Origin: Lactifluus volemus
Lineage: Eukaryota; Basidiomycota; Agaricomycetes; Russulales; Russulaceae
Length of the DNA: 64,000 nucleotides
NCBI GenBank assembly: GCA_022376515.1
Contig: WTXI01000021.1
Span: 372,001-436,000 of the forward strand
Reading direction: 5' to 3'
Of this stretch, positions 1 to 9,934 are shown in pieces (positions within the stretch are counted from its first letter, which is position 1; each line of letters begins with the position of its first letter). Under the pieces are notes generated by a model. It ran no database searches and was not told the DNA's origin. It worked only from the letters and a program-made list of their open reading frames with translations. A program made the position numbers and the translations under genes.

Positions 1-1402
1 TATATGGCAAGTGTACGTTGTCCTTTCCTCTGAAAGCTGCACATCTTAAAGCTTCCCATTTTTCAGCTGGCTCGGGAAAGAGTATCATATGGTTGGTCTT
101 TTCTCCGACCATTTACTACTAGACTGACGACATCGATCAGCTCTGCAGTAATCGAAGAAATCAGGACCCTGTGTCATGCAGGATTAGCTTCCCTGGGTTA
201 TTTTTATTTCGACGTCTGTGACGAAGACAAGAGAAATCACAAGAACCTACTGCGTTCGTTTCTCCTTCAGCTCTCTGCTCAATCCAATATTTGCTGTGAC
301 ATTTTGTCACGCCTCCACTCTACTCACCGCAATGACACAGCAACCACCAGTGACGGTGCTTTAACAAAATGCTTGAAAGAGATGCTGTCAGTCACATCTC
401 AACTTGATCACCCCATTTACCTCGTCATGGACGCACTCGATGAATGTCCAAATACATCTGGTCTTCCATCTCCACGGGAGCAGGTCCTTGAGCTTGTAAA
501 GGATCTTGTCGACCTATATCTCCCAAATCTGCACATCTGTGTTACAAGTCGACCCGAGGCCGACATACGAGCGGCTCTTGAACCACTCACATCCCTCCGC
601 ATATCCCTTCACGATCAAACTGGCCAAAAGGAAGACATCATTGACTATGTCACCTCTGTAGTTTATTCGGATGTATATATGCAGAGATGGCAGGATGAGG
701 ATACGAAGCTAGTTATCGAGACACTCAGAAAGGCCGATGGAACGTAAGTCCATCGCTTCCCATATCCATGATATATACTTATATATTGGCAGGTTTCGGT
801 GGGTAGGCCGTCAATTGGACAGGCTGCGCCACTGTCTCCCTGCAAGTGTGCAGTGGATTCTTGGAGAATTGCCTGAGACACTGGACAAGACTAATGAGTT
901 ATGAGCGGGTGTTAAGGGAGATCCAGAAAAGGAATCGAGAGTGTGCTCTTCCTCTTCTGCAATGTCTTGCAGTCGCTGATTGGCCACTCCATGCTCAGGA
1001 ACTCGTAGAAGTACTTGCAGTTAACGTTGATGCAGCACAGCAGATTGGGATTCCAAAGTTGAACCTGGATCAATGGTGGGGGGATCGACACAAAGGAATA
1101 CTCTCTACATGTTCAAGCTTGGTCGCTATTGTTAATGAAGATATTGTTCAAGTATCGGATTGCTCTCGAGCCTGCACACACGACCCTTGCACACATGCCT
1201 CGCCGTTCTACTTCAATTGGACAGTCACGTAAACGAGACAGACGCTAGCGACATTCCTCTTGTTGGATATGCAGCCCAATACTGGGTTGACCATGCCCGA
1301 TTCGAAAACGTGTCATCAAGGGTACGGGATGCAATGGAATATTTCTTTGATGCGGACAAACCACATTCAGTTGGGCAGCATGGTTCCATATTTTTGTGGT
1401 GA
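1..1402 (+). pseudogene. NACHT-domain NLR-like gene, 3' part, decayed and cut by window start
   Basis: STAND-type NTPase of the fungal NLR class; the 5' end lies outside the window. Exons seen: 1-12 (ends Y-G-K), a 25-nt microexon 67-91 that completes the Walker A loop (GSGKS), 141-743, and 793 onward. The third exon gives SLGYFYFD, YLVMDALDECP (Walker B region) and LHICVTSRPEAD (sensor-like), all typical of fungal NACHT proteins. After the intron at 744-792 the reading continues FRWVGRQLDRL and then breaks: near 896-901 about two bases are missing, moving the frame from LPETLDKTNE to YERVLREIQK. Near 1155-1180 a larger piece is missing, and the tail YAAQYWVDHARFENVSS continues in yet another frame to 1402. 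No repeat domain follows. It is homologous to the NLR at 21831-26550. Family assignment is secure; loss of function is inferred from the breaks. Confidence 0.8.
67..91 (+). other. 25-nt microexon carrying the Walker A loop
   Basis: It is flanked by an AG acceptor (64-66 cag) and a GT donor at 92. Spliced to the exons on both sides it reads G-K-S-G-S-G-K-S-I-I, the NACHT P-loop. The homologous exon at 25387-25411 (minus strand) has the same length and phases. Confidence 0.75.
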
Positions 1403-2301
1403 CAAGAATAATTGAAACTGGTAGTATTTTCTGCTTTTGACCGTCGGTATCTCCTGAAAAGCGTTCTCCGAGTCCAAACTATGCTGGTATTTCAAAGCTT
1501 TCTCATTTTGGAATGTCGACGATCAACAATGGTCGACACGCACGCGGCCCGGATCGATGAATTGCATCACAACGTCTGGTGATCTGTTGGCCACGTCGCC
1601 TTTGGAAGGCAAGTTGATATTGTAGAGCGAAGGGCTGGGTGGCGCCGGAAGTCGGAGAAAAGGATGGCCCAGCAAGTCCCATCAAGGCGGACAGATGAGC
1701 ATGTGGGCATGTCATTCTCTGTTCATCTTGACAAGGTCTGGGAAGCAGACATTCATCTCATGATCGTTGGTGGAAAGCTGAGGTCGAGGAATCATCCAGC
1801 ACCACGACCATCGTTGTTCAAATGGCGCAAGTGGCTCGGCGCCGCGCCGCCCTCTGATGTACCAAACACTTTTGAGAGATGGCATTTGGCAGGAAAGACT
1901 AAGGCAGCGGTGTCACCTCGGCAAGACATGGATGGAGAAGCCGAATGGGAAAAAACCCAGACGCCGCAGCCAATGCCGTGCGAAGTGCGAACTACTAGTA
2001 CGGGCAACCTCGGCGTCTCGTTGAGGGTACATTGTTATGTTGACGACTTGGCTTGGCTATGCCGGGTATGTTTTGATAGATGTCCACCACATAGTGTGCG
2101 ATTGCTCGAAAATACAAATCTCACCTCGTTATTCTTGATACGCTCCCTCTGCATACCTCACTTATTTCTGCTGTTTGAGCCTGTTCTATTTTTCGGCCAT
2201 GAGTCGCGTGACTCCTGCTATCTGTTTTCGTACGTACAATGTGAATTTGGGGGACGTGTTATTGACGTGCGTACCACAGCGGTTGGACTCGGAGAATTCT
2301 T
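1403..2301. other. No recognised gene; ORF 1664-2371 unassigned
   Basis: The stretch follows the decayed NLR. A 235-codon plus-strand ORF (1664-2371) shows no family I recognise, and its last codons run through the poly-T of the neighbouring LINE insertion, so it is probably chance. The last 40 bases (TTATTGACG... GGAGAATTCTT) resemble sequence upstream of the 5S genes near 8700 and 13575, so the 5S upstream flank starts here. Confidence 0.5.
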
Positions 2302-3066
2302 ACCCGAACTTTTTTTTTTTTTTTTTTTGAATTGGGGTTTAGAGTCCCCGCGTGTATTGCGACAAGACTAAGTTACTCTGTACATAATATCAAACTACGG
2401 ATACCAGTAAGGAAACTAAGAAGAAGAAAGGGTCATCAGAAGGGGTGTGATAAGAAAGAGGAGAAGGGGAGGAGCGCGGCCGGGGCCGGAATCATTCAAG
2501 GGGGATCGGGGCGGGGTGGGAGAGGGCGCAGGCCCTGTTGGGTGAGGAAGAGGAATTGTGCCACACGCCTTCCTCCTTCCTCAGTAGAGAAGAGGTATTG
2601 AGGAGAGAAGCCGGTGAGCGTGGTGTTTCTATGTTCGCAGAAGAGGCGGCAGTCCCAGAGGACGTGGGCGATGGAGTAGCGGTGGATAGGGGGGGGCGTG
2701 GGAGGGCCCGAGTGCAGAGGAGAGAGAAGGGGGGTAAAAGGAACGTCATTGCAGGGGCAGAAAGTGTTGTCCCCGGCTAGCGGCCTGAACTGGTCGCTGT
2801 AGTCGGCAAAGAATGCGTGCTGGCTGAGTAATTGGAGGCCCGAAGTGAACAGGTGACGATTTTTATGAGACAAGAGGCCCTGGACAAAAGGGGGTGGGTG
2901 TGGTGAGGGCATGTTGGGGCACGCACGCCAGGCTTTATGGCCGGGCGAGCGAGGGAGCTTGCCGGAGGCGAGCTCCTCCGCCCAGAGTTGGAAGGCTAGA
3001 TTGGAAGGAGGGACTGGAGGGTCCGTTACGAGGGCCGGTTGAATCTCGGCGATCTCACCCGAACTT
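2302..3066 (-). mobile_element. 5'-truncated LINE copy with poly(A) and target-site duplication
   Basis: The insertion is bounded by a perfect 10-bp direct repeat acccgaactt (2302-2311 and 3057-3066). On the plus strand it begins with a run of 19 T (2310-2328), the poly(A) tail of a minus-strand transcript, followed by about 170 bp of 3' UTR and then coding sequence for a LINE C-terminus. Only the last 0.75 kb is present, as in incomplete target-primed reverse transcription. Comparison with the 5S flanks at 8740 and 13600 shows the uninterrupted site (aattctt...ggatag). It is not the same family as the full-length LINE at 43095-50970. Confidence 0.8.
2496..3056 (-). pseudogene. LINE ORF C-terminal fragment (Cys/His-rich end of a reverse-transcriptase polyprotein)
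   Basis: About 187 codons of open frame inside the truncated LINE; the ORF continues to 3110 only by running into the flanking DNA. It contains LLSQHAFFADYSDQFRPL, then a Cys/His cluster (CPC ... H ... C ... CEH), typical of the region after the reverse transcriptase and RNase H domains in basidiomycete non-LTR elements. No reverse transcriptase or endonuclease motif is present, so it cannot act on its own. The assignment rests on the TSD and poly(A) together with motif style. The exact LINE clade is not determined. Confidence 0.65.
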
Positions 3067-3106
3067 GAAGGATAGAAAGGCTCGACACTGGGGGACGTGA
3101 AGATCT

Positions 3107-3118
3107 GCATATATACCC
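3107..3118 (+). promoter_or_regulatory. TATA-like element of 5S copy 1
   Basis: gcatatataccc; TATATA sits 27 to 22 bases before the 5S start. The same block lies at exactly the same distance before the copies at 8810 and 13675, which supports a role in RNA polymerase III initiation. Confidence 0.6.
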
Positions 3119-3136
3119 TTGCTCACAATATTGAAC

Positions 3137-3254
3137 ATCCACGGCCATAGGACTTTGAAAACACCGCATCCCGTCCGATCTGCGCAGTTAATCAGAGTGC
3201 CGCCTAGTTAGTACCACGGTGGGGGACCACGCGGGAATCCTGGGTGCCGTGGTT
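3137..3254 (+). rRNA. 5S ribosomal RNA (copy 1)
   Basis: 118 nt beginning ATCCACGGCCATAGGACT and ending GGGTGCCGTGGTT, with closing helix I (ccacggc / gccgtgg) and the conserved CGCATCCCGTCCGATCTGCG and GTACCACGGTGGGGGACCAC blocks. A T-rich stretch follows as the probable polymerase III terminator. Compared with the copy at 13675 it carries two C-to-T changes (gacttt for gactct, gttaatcag for gttaaccag). Being dispersed rather than in the rDNA array is common for fungal 5S genes. Confidence 0.95.
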
Positions 3255-3545
3255 ATTTCCCTTTTTAAATTTAGATTTCCTCATGCCCTAGCTCTACAAA
3301 GATATCAACACCTGTGAACTTGCAATGGTTTGACTGGTGGGAAGAATTTATTTATTGAAAGAGGCACACTAACACTGGCAGGTAAAGACATCATGCCGCT
3401 ACTACTTTTCTATGATCAAACGATGGGCATTGGCTTAAAACGAATACATCGGTGACATTCTCCTTCAAGAATTATGAATCCGAGTCTATAATGTATTGAG
3501 CCTTTCAGGAATGGTGTGAATGAGGTTGTGGTTGATAGTCATATA
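3255..3545. repeat. Duplicated 3' flank of 5S gene (copy A)
   Basis: Similar to 13793-14095: shared landmarks are ctctacaa, ttgcaatggttt / ttcaatggttt, acactggcaggtaaag / gacattggcaggtaaag, gatcaaacgatgggcattgg and acatcggtgacattctcc. The 5S gene was therefore copied as part of a larger segment. Confidence 0.75.
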
Positions 3546-4424
3546 AGTTAGCAGCCTTTCAGCTGAGGGGATAACGTGTCAGCGCCTTCAGCTTCTGATG
3601 AAATATATAGATGACCTGTCTCATTTTGGTTCGGATGACTTCCACCATTTCTTTTGCGCTGACCCTCATTTAGTAACACGATGTAATTACGATCTGCACC
3701 GCGCGCACTGATGCTGCTACGATACTGTCAGCCAAGCCGGAGCGAGATGAGGAGCAACCGGCCCGTGACGACCAGCACCGATGGCGGCCCGCTGAAGCCG
3801 GAGCTAGCCAAGCTCACACCCACGCTCTGCAGATTCACAAGATACATACAGACGCCACAGAGGATGGATCTCCGTGGAAAGTTGCGTGTTGGGTGGGAGT
3901 GTCCAGTGTCGTTCAGAAAAAGCTTGGCATTTTGTCATCGACTTCGGCGAACTGCTCGACAGCATATCCCAGAAATTGCAGCATTTCATTACTGCCAGGT
4001 TACTGATGTCATGAAGAAGTACAATAAATCGATATGACATAGCGGTCGTAGAGTATATATACATACATCAAATGGAAGTGACATTGCGCCCGAGACGCAA
4101 ATAACGGTGGAAAACATGTACGCATGATTTATGCCAGTGCAGTGGCCAAGGAACGCAAAACAATAGTTGGAAATCTGAGGAAGGATGCGCGATCGTGCAA
4201 CGAAAATGGAAGGGTATACGATAGTCATCAAGACGCAAACTGAAGTGAGTGTGGATTACGCCAAACTAGTTGGGCTACCCAGTATTGCGATCTCATCGAC
4301 GACTTGAACCCTGGCGGTTGGCATGAACAGGAGAGTCGATGTGAATGTGAGCTCGAGTGAAATATGGGTAGTTGTATTGAGACGTACTTAAAGCCTTAAA
4401 CCAGTGTTGCAGCGCCCACAAGGC
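3546..4424. other. No gene recognised
   Basis: Intergenic DNA between 5S copy 1 and the first F-box gene. Small ORFs on both strands (for example 3711-4037) show no family I know. Nothing else seen. Confidence 0.4.
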
Positions 4425-6035
4425 TTATTGAACCTCGAAAATTAAGCGATCCACCATGCGGAGCGTCACAGGATGACCTGCTACCTGTCGTTCATTGAGA
4501 AATGTGGTAAATGCGTCCCGAGCATCGCTTCCTCCAGAATAACCAATCTCCTCAAGGTTTGGAAGGATCTCCAGTGGTGGCTCTCCATCGCCAGATGGTA
4601 GGGAACGGAAGATTTTGCTGGCGAGATCATCCTGTACATGAATAGTCTTCGCGTTGGTGAATGGCCTAAGAAGTTCGTGCCACTGTCTTCGGTCGACATT
4701 GTTGTGCCATTCTGGTGCTAGTAATTGACAGTGCCCTTGGTAGCTGAATGCAACTTGCTCGACAACAGAAAGTACAGGTGAAAGTGTACCAAAGAATTGC
4801 ACCGCAGACGCAACCTGCCAGTCAAAACGTCCGCACCTGATCTCCAACATCAAAGAAGTGTCCCACTTCCAAGGGACCGCATGTAAGGAAACAGAGATCA
4901 TACCGAAAGTTACCTGGATAGTGTTAAATGTGAGGTTCTTGGATGTTTGCATGAACTGCAAGAGGCGTGGAAGAGTAAAGGACTCAAAGGAGAGCTGCAA
5001 GAGGTGTGGAACAGCAAAGGAGAACTGGTTTAAAAGATAGACATGAAGTTTGTTGAGAGAAGGGGCGCTGATTCGAGCAACAAGACCCTCCAAATAGGCG
5101 CTCACACCTCGGAACTCAAACCATTGTAGTTTGGGAAGTGTGATCGTGTCCGGAGCCTGGTGCGACTGCCTCTCAACATCAAGGTTGGGGATATGAGGGA
5201 ATTTAAATGTAATGAACAACCTCTCCAGCTGGGCAATAAACGGAAGTCGGGTAAGTATATAACTTGGAGGGAAATAGGCGGATGTCGGGAGATCGAGAAG
5301 CGATAGAGTGACGAGTCCCGCGACAGTAGTGGTAAGTAAGGGCAACCCAATTGGAAGGGGAGGCGCCCACAGTCTGAGATGGCGTAGATTGGGGGCTTGG
5401 AATGTTACAGGAAGGTTTACTTCGGTCCAAGAATGGATGTACATGCGTTCCAGAACTGGGAATTGATCATCCATAACTTTGATGAACTTCCCCATATTTG
5501 GGAGCATCGAAAAGTCAACTCGACGCACGCGATCACGGTGCGAAAGTGCGAGAAATATACCCGATTCATCCTCTGCTGTTATCTTCCGAGGATCAGCGTC
5601 ATAACAGATGGTGAGTGGTAGAGGTGGTGAATGTGCGAGCATGTCCGCTACAGGCACACCATTGGTGCAGAAGAGATGAAGGTCGAGCCGGGATGGTGAC
5701 TCAAGAATAAGGTTTCGCCATTGTCGGCAAATATGTGCCAGTTTGTACCACCAACGTTGGCGTTGCCAAACAATGACTGTCGCAAAGAACTCGTCATGTT
5801 CGACTGGATCTGCGGGCCGATACAGATAAAATATATTGAGAAGCACGTCATCATTGAGTATATCGATAGTTGAGTGTCGTCTATTGCTGCCTATTGATTC
5901 ACGAGGGGTTGTGAGCAGATTAGAGAACACAACTTGAAGGATTTGGAACTCACGACTTGGTTCACGTCGGCCGGCGGCGAGCCTTCTGATGAGGGAAGGG
6001 CAACTTGTGGTAGAGCAGGAACCAGGCATTTTCAT
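4425..6035 (-). CDS. F-box/leucine-rich-repeat-like protein (divergent member)
   Basis: Probable substrate adaptor of an SCF ubiquitin ligase: the F-box would bind Skp1 and the C-terminal region would bind the target. The frame is open from 6191, but the ATG at 6035 (MKMPGSCSTT) fits better because the upstream residues look unstructured. That gives about 536 residues. An F-box-like segment (ILNDDVLLNIF ... WWYKLAHICRQWRNLILESP) lies near residues 57-110, then leucine-rich sequence to the end (MVDRLIFEVQ). Unlike the rest of the array it shows no split first exon and lacks the ARQHSDHPVTVH tail, although NERQVAGHPVTLRMV is a diverged version of it. It lies head to head with the gene at 6737, sharing a roughly 0.7-kb promoter region. 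Confidence 0.8.
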   Translation of the reverse strand: MKMPGSCSTTSCPSLIRRLAAGRREPSREFQILQVVFSNLLTTPRESIGSNRRHSTIDILNDDVLLNIFYLYRPADPVEHDEFFATVIVWQRQRWWYKLAHICRQWRNLILESPSRLDLHLFCTNGVPVADMLAHSPPLPLTICYDADPRKITAEDESGIFLALSHRDRVRRVDFSMLPNMGKFIKVMDDQFPVLERMYIHSWTEVNLPVTFQAPNLRHLRLWAPPLPIGLPLLTTTVAGLVTLSLLDLPTSAYFPPSYILTRLPFIAQLERLFITFKFPHIPNLDVERQSHQAPDTITLPKLQWFEFRGVSAYLEGLVARISAPSLNKLHVYLLNQFSFAVPHLLQLSFESFTLPRLLQFMQTSKNLTFNTIQVTFGMISVSLHAVPWKWDTSLMLEIRCGRFDWQVASAVQFFGTLSPVLSVVEQVAFSYQGHCQLLAPEWHNNVDRRQWHELLRPFTNAKTIHVQDDLASKIFRSLPSGDGEPPLEILPNLEEIGYSGGSDARDAFTTFLNERQVAGHPVTLRMVDRLIFEVQ

Positions 6036-6736
6036 GGGGGTGAGTAATGACGTGGATGTGATTGAAGTATTCACGGAGTAGCAATGGCTGTAGTGTGCAT
6101 AGACGATACTCCGTCCTCGTGACCGTAGTGTCCTTGGGCGCTGAGCTATATCCAAATGGGCATGGTCATCTTCATACAGCGTGCGCATCATTACACAGCG
6201 CGGATGTGGACAAGCTGATACTTTATCGTCTACAAACAGTTCAAGAAGTTATAAGAACTTTCCACTGAGACTTTCGTGAAAACGTTCTACACAAAATGCC
6301 AAGCGCGTGTCTGTGCGCCGCGCTGATGGTCATCCCCCAAAGATGAATGTACAGACCTCGCTACAGCAGATGGAAATTTTTGGCGTCCATTGTTTCCTCT
6401 CCAAATGATGACCAGAAAAGCACATGTGGCGATGACTCACCGACTCTTAGGAGGATCGCACAGGCGGACGCTGCGCGGCTATCCAAGGATTTTGGCACGA
6501 GAGATTCGATTGCTGTCGTGGCGATGCTCCCGTGTCGCATCTTCCTTCCGCCTCAAGTACTGCCACATCGCCTGCACTCGCGAACGCAAGTGAAGACGAG
6601 TCGCGACGTCCAAGCGGACGTCGGATAATCTAGTGGCGTGACAAGAGTGTGTCCGAGTCATGTGACCGTGACAGACGAACACAAGCTAGGGGTATTCGAA
6701 GCCCTCTTCAAGCTTCAATCGAATCATAATAATACC
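6036..6736. promoter_or_regulatory. Divergent promoter region between two F-box genes
   Basis: About 0.7 kb between oppositely oriented F-box genes. Just before the plus-strand ATG, the sequence caagcttcaatcgaatcata is nearly repeated before the gene at 11471, so part of the promoter was duplicated with the gene. No sharp TATA box is evident. Confidence 0.45.
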
Positions 6737-8387
6737 ATGCACAATTCCGACTCGGAGTCAGAGCCGCCTTCGCCTCCAGGTCTGAGGTTTTTCCGAAAGC
6801 TCCGATCAGAACTGCTTGCACAACATATGGCCCTATTATGGCCAGAAGGCGTGTCGAACGCGACTGCGGGAAGAAGTCATACTAGTATGTCTTTTCCTTT
6901 CGCCTGCAACTTATTGATAATGGCCACTTACCTGTGTTGTTCTAGGAAAAAATTCCCCACTTGTGACAATCGGAGCTCTCCCAGATGAGATTCTCCTATA
7001 TGTCTTCGACTTCTGCCGACTCTTAGAGGATGCCGTGAACAAGTCAGAGTTGTCGCCGGGGAAATGGCAGGGGATGTGGCCAAATATATGGCATAACCTG
7101 GTGCACGTTTGCAGAAGATGGCGATATGTTGTGTTTTCATCCCCACTTCGTCTTGAACTGCGCCTTTGGTGCTCAAATCGTACTTCCGTGACGGAGATGT
7201 TGGATGTCTGGCCGCCCTTTCCCATCGAAATCAGGTCATCCACTGACAATCTTGGGGATAACATCGTGGCTGCACTCGAGCAGCATGACCGCATATGCGA
7301 TATCATTATCCACTTAGCGTGTTCAGAATGCGACAGTCTGGCCACAGTGATGCAGAAGCCATTCCCTTTGCTGACACGTCTTCACCTTTCTAATTCCTGG
7401 CGTGGTCAGATCCCGGTGCTTCCCAATACGTTCTTAGGAGGATCTGCCCCACGTCTACGATTGCTCCGTTTGGATGACTTACCATTTCCGACCTTGCCTC
7501 AACTTCTTTTGTCTTGCAATGACCTTTCTGAACTCTGGCTTAAACGTATACCTGAAATTGGTTACATTTCACCAGAGGAAATGGTCACAGGCCTCTCCGC
7601 CCTGACCAGGCTCACATACCTTTGCATCGAGTTCGGACGATTCGAAACAACCCGAGTGCGAGGTCCGCCCCCGGTCACGCGAGTCCTCTTACCCGCTCTC
7701 GTAGAGTTCGAGTTTTTTGGTGTCAAAGAATACTTGGAGGACCTCCTGGCTCGGATTGATGCTCCCCAACTCGAAATCATCACGACCCGGTTCTTCGGGA
7801 ATCATGTCGACAGCCAACAAGTCATGTCTCACTTGCTCAGGCTCATGCACGGGCCATTCGAACGTGCGGACGTGACATTTAGTTTTAATGACGTCGACAT
7901 CCGACTCAATCTCCCAAAGGGGACAGTTCCTTACAAAACGCTGAAGCTGGGATTCGTAGAGGAGGCGCTAGGTCAACAGGTCTTGACTGTGTCACAGTTA
8001 TCTACCCAGTATTTGTCTCTACTTTCCAACATTACAGAACTCGAAATCGGATGCGACGAAAACTTTGACGTGTTGGACACTTTGGAGTTGGAGAACCTGA
8101 TTGACAATCCTGGGTGGCTGGTACTTTTCCACACATTCACGGCTCTTCGGACCCTGCGTTTGTGGGGAGAGATACAGCCGCTCGTCCTATCTTTGCTGCA
8201 AGGACACACCGGGGAAGGTGTCACCGGGGTGTTACCTGGACTTCAAAATCTCTACCTTTACCAATGGTATTGGAAGAACGATCCCGAGCAAGCCTTAGAG
8301 CAATTCATCGCTGCACGCCAGCATTCCGATCACCCTGTTACAGTTCACCACTATGCCTGTCATAATAGTGCTTGGGAGTTCGAGTAG
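6737..8387 (+). CDS. F-box protein of the tandem array (member 2)
   Basis: Model: exons 6737-6884 and 6946-8387 (intron 61 nt, GTATGT...TTCTAG), 529 residues. Exon 1 encodes an acidic start (MHNSDSESEPPSPP), then MALLWPEGVSNATAGRS; the intron splits an Arg codon. Exon 2 begins RKNSPLVTIGALPDEILLYV, the F-box, followed by IWHNLVHVCRRWRYVVFSSP and LDVWPPFPIEI. A leucine-rich region then runs to the signature C-terminus FIAARQHSDHPVTVHH. It probably works as a ubiquitin-ligase adaptor. It is most similar to the gene at 11471 and forms a duplicated unit with a downstream 5S gene. Start and splice sites are supported by conservation in that paralogue. Confidence 0.88.
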
Positions 8388-8809
8388 CGCGCAATTGCAC
8401 AAGGTATTCCGTGTTGTTTTGCATTCTTCCATCATTACTGACTTCGCGCCCGGTTGTTGTCTACTACGTGACTCACAAGTCTAACAACATATTCATGGTG
8501 CCATCTTTACTGTATGCCAGTTGTTTACTCTGCTACTTTTTCTGTGTCTGGCCCATGATAGTCTAACGTTGGCATAGCAAAACCTTTTTTCGTTGTACGG
8601 GAACGTGTTTACATCAATTGAGTTAGTCCGAATACGAAATGTTTGATTTGTCAGAAGGGGCCTGTTTTCGCACGTACAATGTTGAATGTGAGCAATCGGT
8701 TATTGCCAGTGACGCGCGTAGCATAGCGGTTGAGTAATTCTTCCCCGAGGGGTAGATAGGCTGAGGGAGGTGAGAATTTGCATATATACCCTTCCTCACA
8801 ATATATGAT
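8388..8809 (+). other. 3' flank of F-box gene with conserved block
   Basis: Contains catgatagtct / aacgttggcatagcaaa (about 8554-8582), repeated after the F-box gene at 11471 (13198-13231) and, in matching orientation, after the minus-strand genes (about 52565 and 55350). Likely 3' UTR or terminator sequence carried along with each duplicate. Confidence 0.5.
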
Positions 8810-8933
8810 ATCCATGGCCATAGGACTCTCAGGCTGAAAACACCGCATCCCGTCCGATCTGCGCAGTTAACCAGAGTGCCGCCTAGTTAGTACCACGGTG
8901 GGGGACCACGCGGGAATCCTGGGTGCCGTGGTT
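8810..8933 (+). rRNA. 5S ribosomal RNA (copy 2, with 6-nt insertion)
   Basis: Same sequence as the other copies except for a 6-nt insertion caggct at 8830-8835 (after gactct) and atccatgg for atccacgg at the start, so it is 124 nt instead of 118. The C-to-T change keeps a G-U pair in helix I, but the insertion falls in the loop A / helix II region. The TATA-like element is kept (8783-8788). It may be a non-functional or variant copy. Confidence 0.85.
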
Positions 8934-9934
8934 CTTCCCTCTTTTGTTTTTCATTTCTTAATGCCACCCCCTCTACAAGGACAAGATTAATACTACAAAC
9001 CTTGCAAAAGATTTGGAAGCGGGAATTTATTAATCAAAAGGGGCGCAGGTAGAGTCATCACTGCATCACTACTACCAATTTCGACGATCTAACGACCTTG
9101 CTCTCATGTGACCGCTGTCTCTCTTTGCCTCTTCTCTCGCGGATACTCCGGAATGACTGTCTGGCTGCATTGCCCTTCCTGACGAACGGCTTGCTGGTAT
9201 GTTCGAGAACAGGCTCGCCATAGGTTAGTATGGACCATTTCCCACGTCGCCGCCGTTACCTCCAATATTATCCGTGTGATGCGCCAACTTTCATCAAGTC
9301 AATAACGTAGAAAATCATTGATAAGGGGAACTCATAGCGGGCGTACTGTGTTGGAACACGAGGTCACGAGGTCACTGCCAGTGTCAAGCACTCGTCATAC
9401 TTATATGCGCCCACAGTTAAGCAGAGTACTCCGAGTCTCAGGCTCCCAACTATCAAAGGAAATGTACACTGAAGGAACACGAAATGCCTCTATTACACCT
9501 TCCCCGGAACGATAGCACATGCACTGGACTTCCTTCGTGATACCGCACAAGGGACCACAGAAGAGCATCGTCGTGAGTAAATCTTATTCGCTCACCCTGT
9601 TCCATCTGCCAGTGCAAGCGCCAGTGCTCACTGGCACGTAGCGCGCATACTGGACCCAGACACTGGTGTCCTCCAACTGACGCCCAGCACAGTCGCAAAG
9701 GCCTCCAAAGAGGCGTACGCCGTTGCGCTGCATTTGGCACTGTAATTCCTACGGATGACGTGGTACGTACCTAGCCTTAGTCTCTTTTGTGCGCGAATTG
9801 TGGTCAGTTTTATTCACTCTTTACTTACAGTCGCTGACGTAGTATCTAGCCGGAGTTGTACTTACAACATTGGCGGGACGCTTAAAGCACTGGGTCTTGT
9901 GCATCTACGCCATTCTTCGAATACTGATATGAAA
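8934..9934. other. Duplicated 5S flank, then unrecognised DNA
   Basis: 8934-9070 is diverged 5S 3' flank (ctctacaagg, ttggaagcgggaatttatta). The rest holds only short ORFs without recognisable families. A promoter or first exon for the following F-box relic could be here but I cannot define it. Confidence 0.4.

Noticed and set aside
1664..2371. 235-codon plus-strand ORF
   Set aside because: No recognisable family; the end runs through the LINE poly-T (a run of Phe), so it is most likely a chance ORF.
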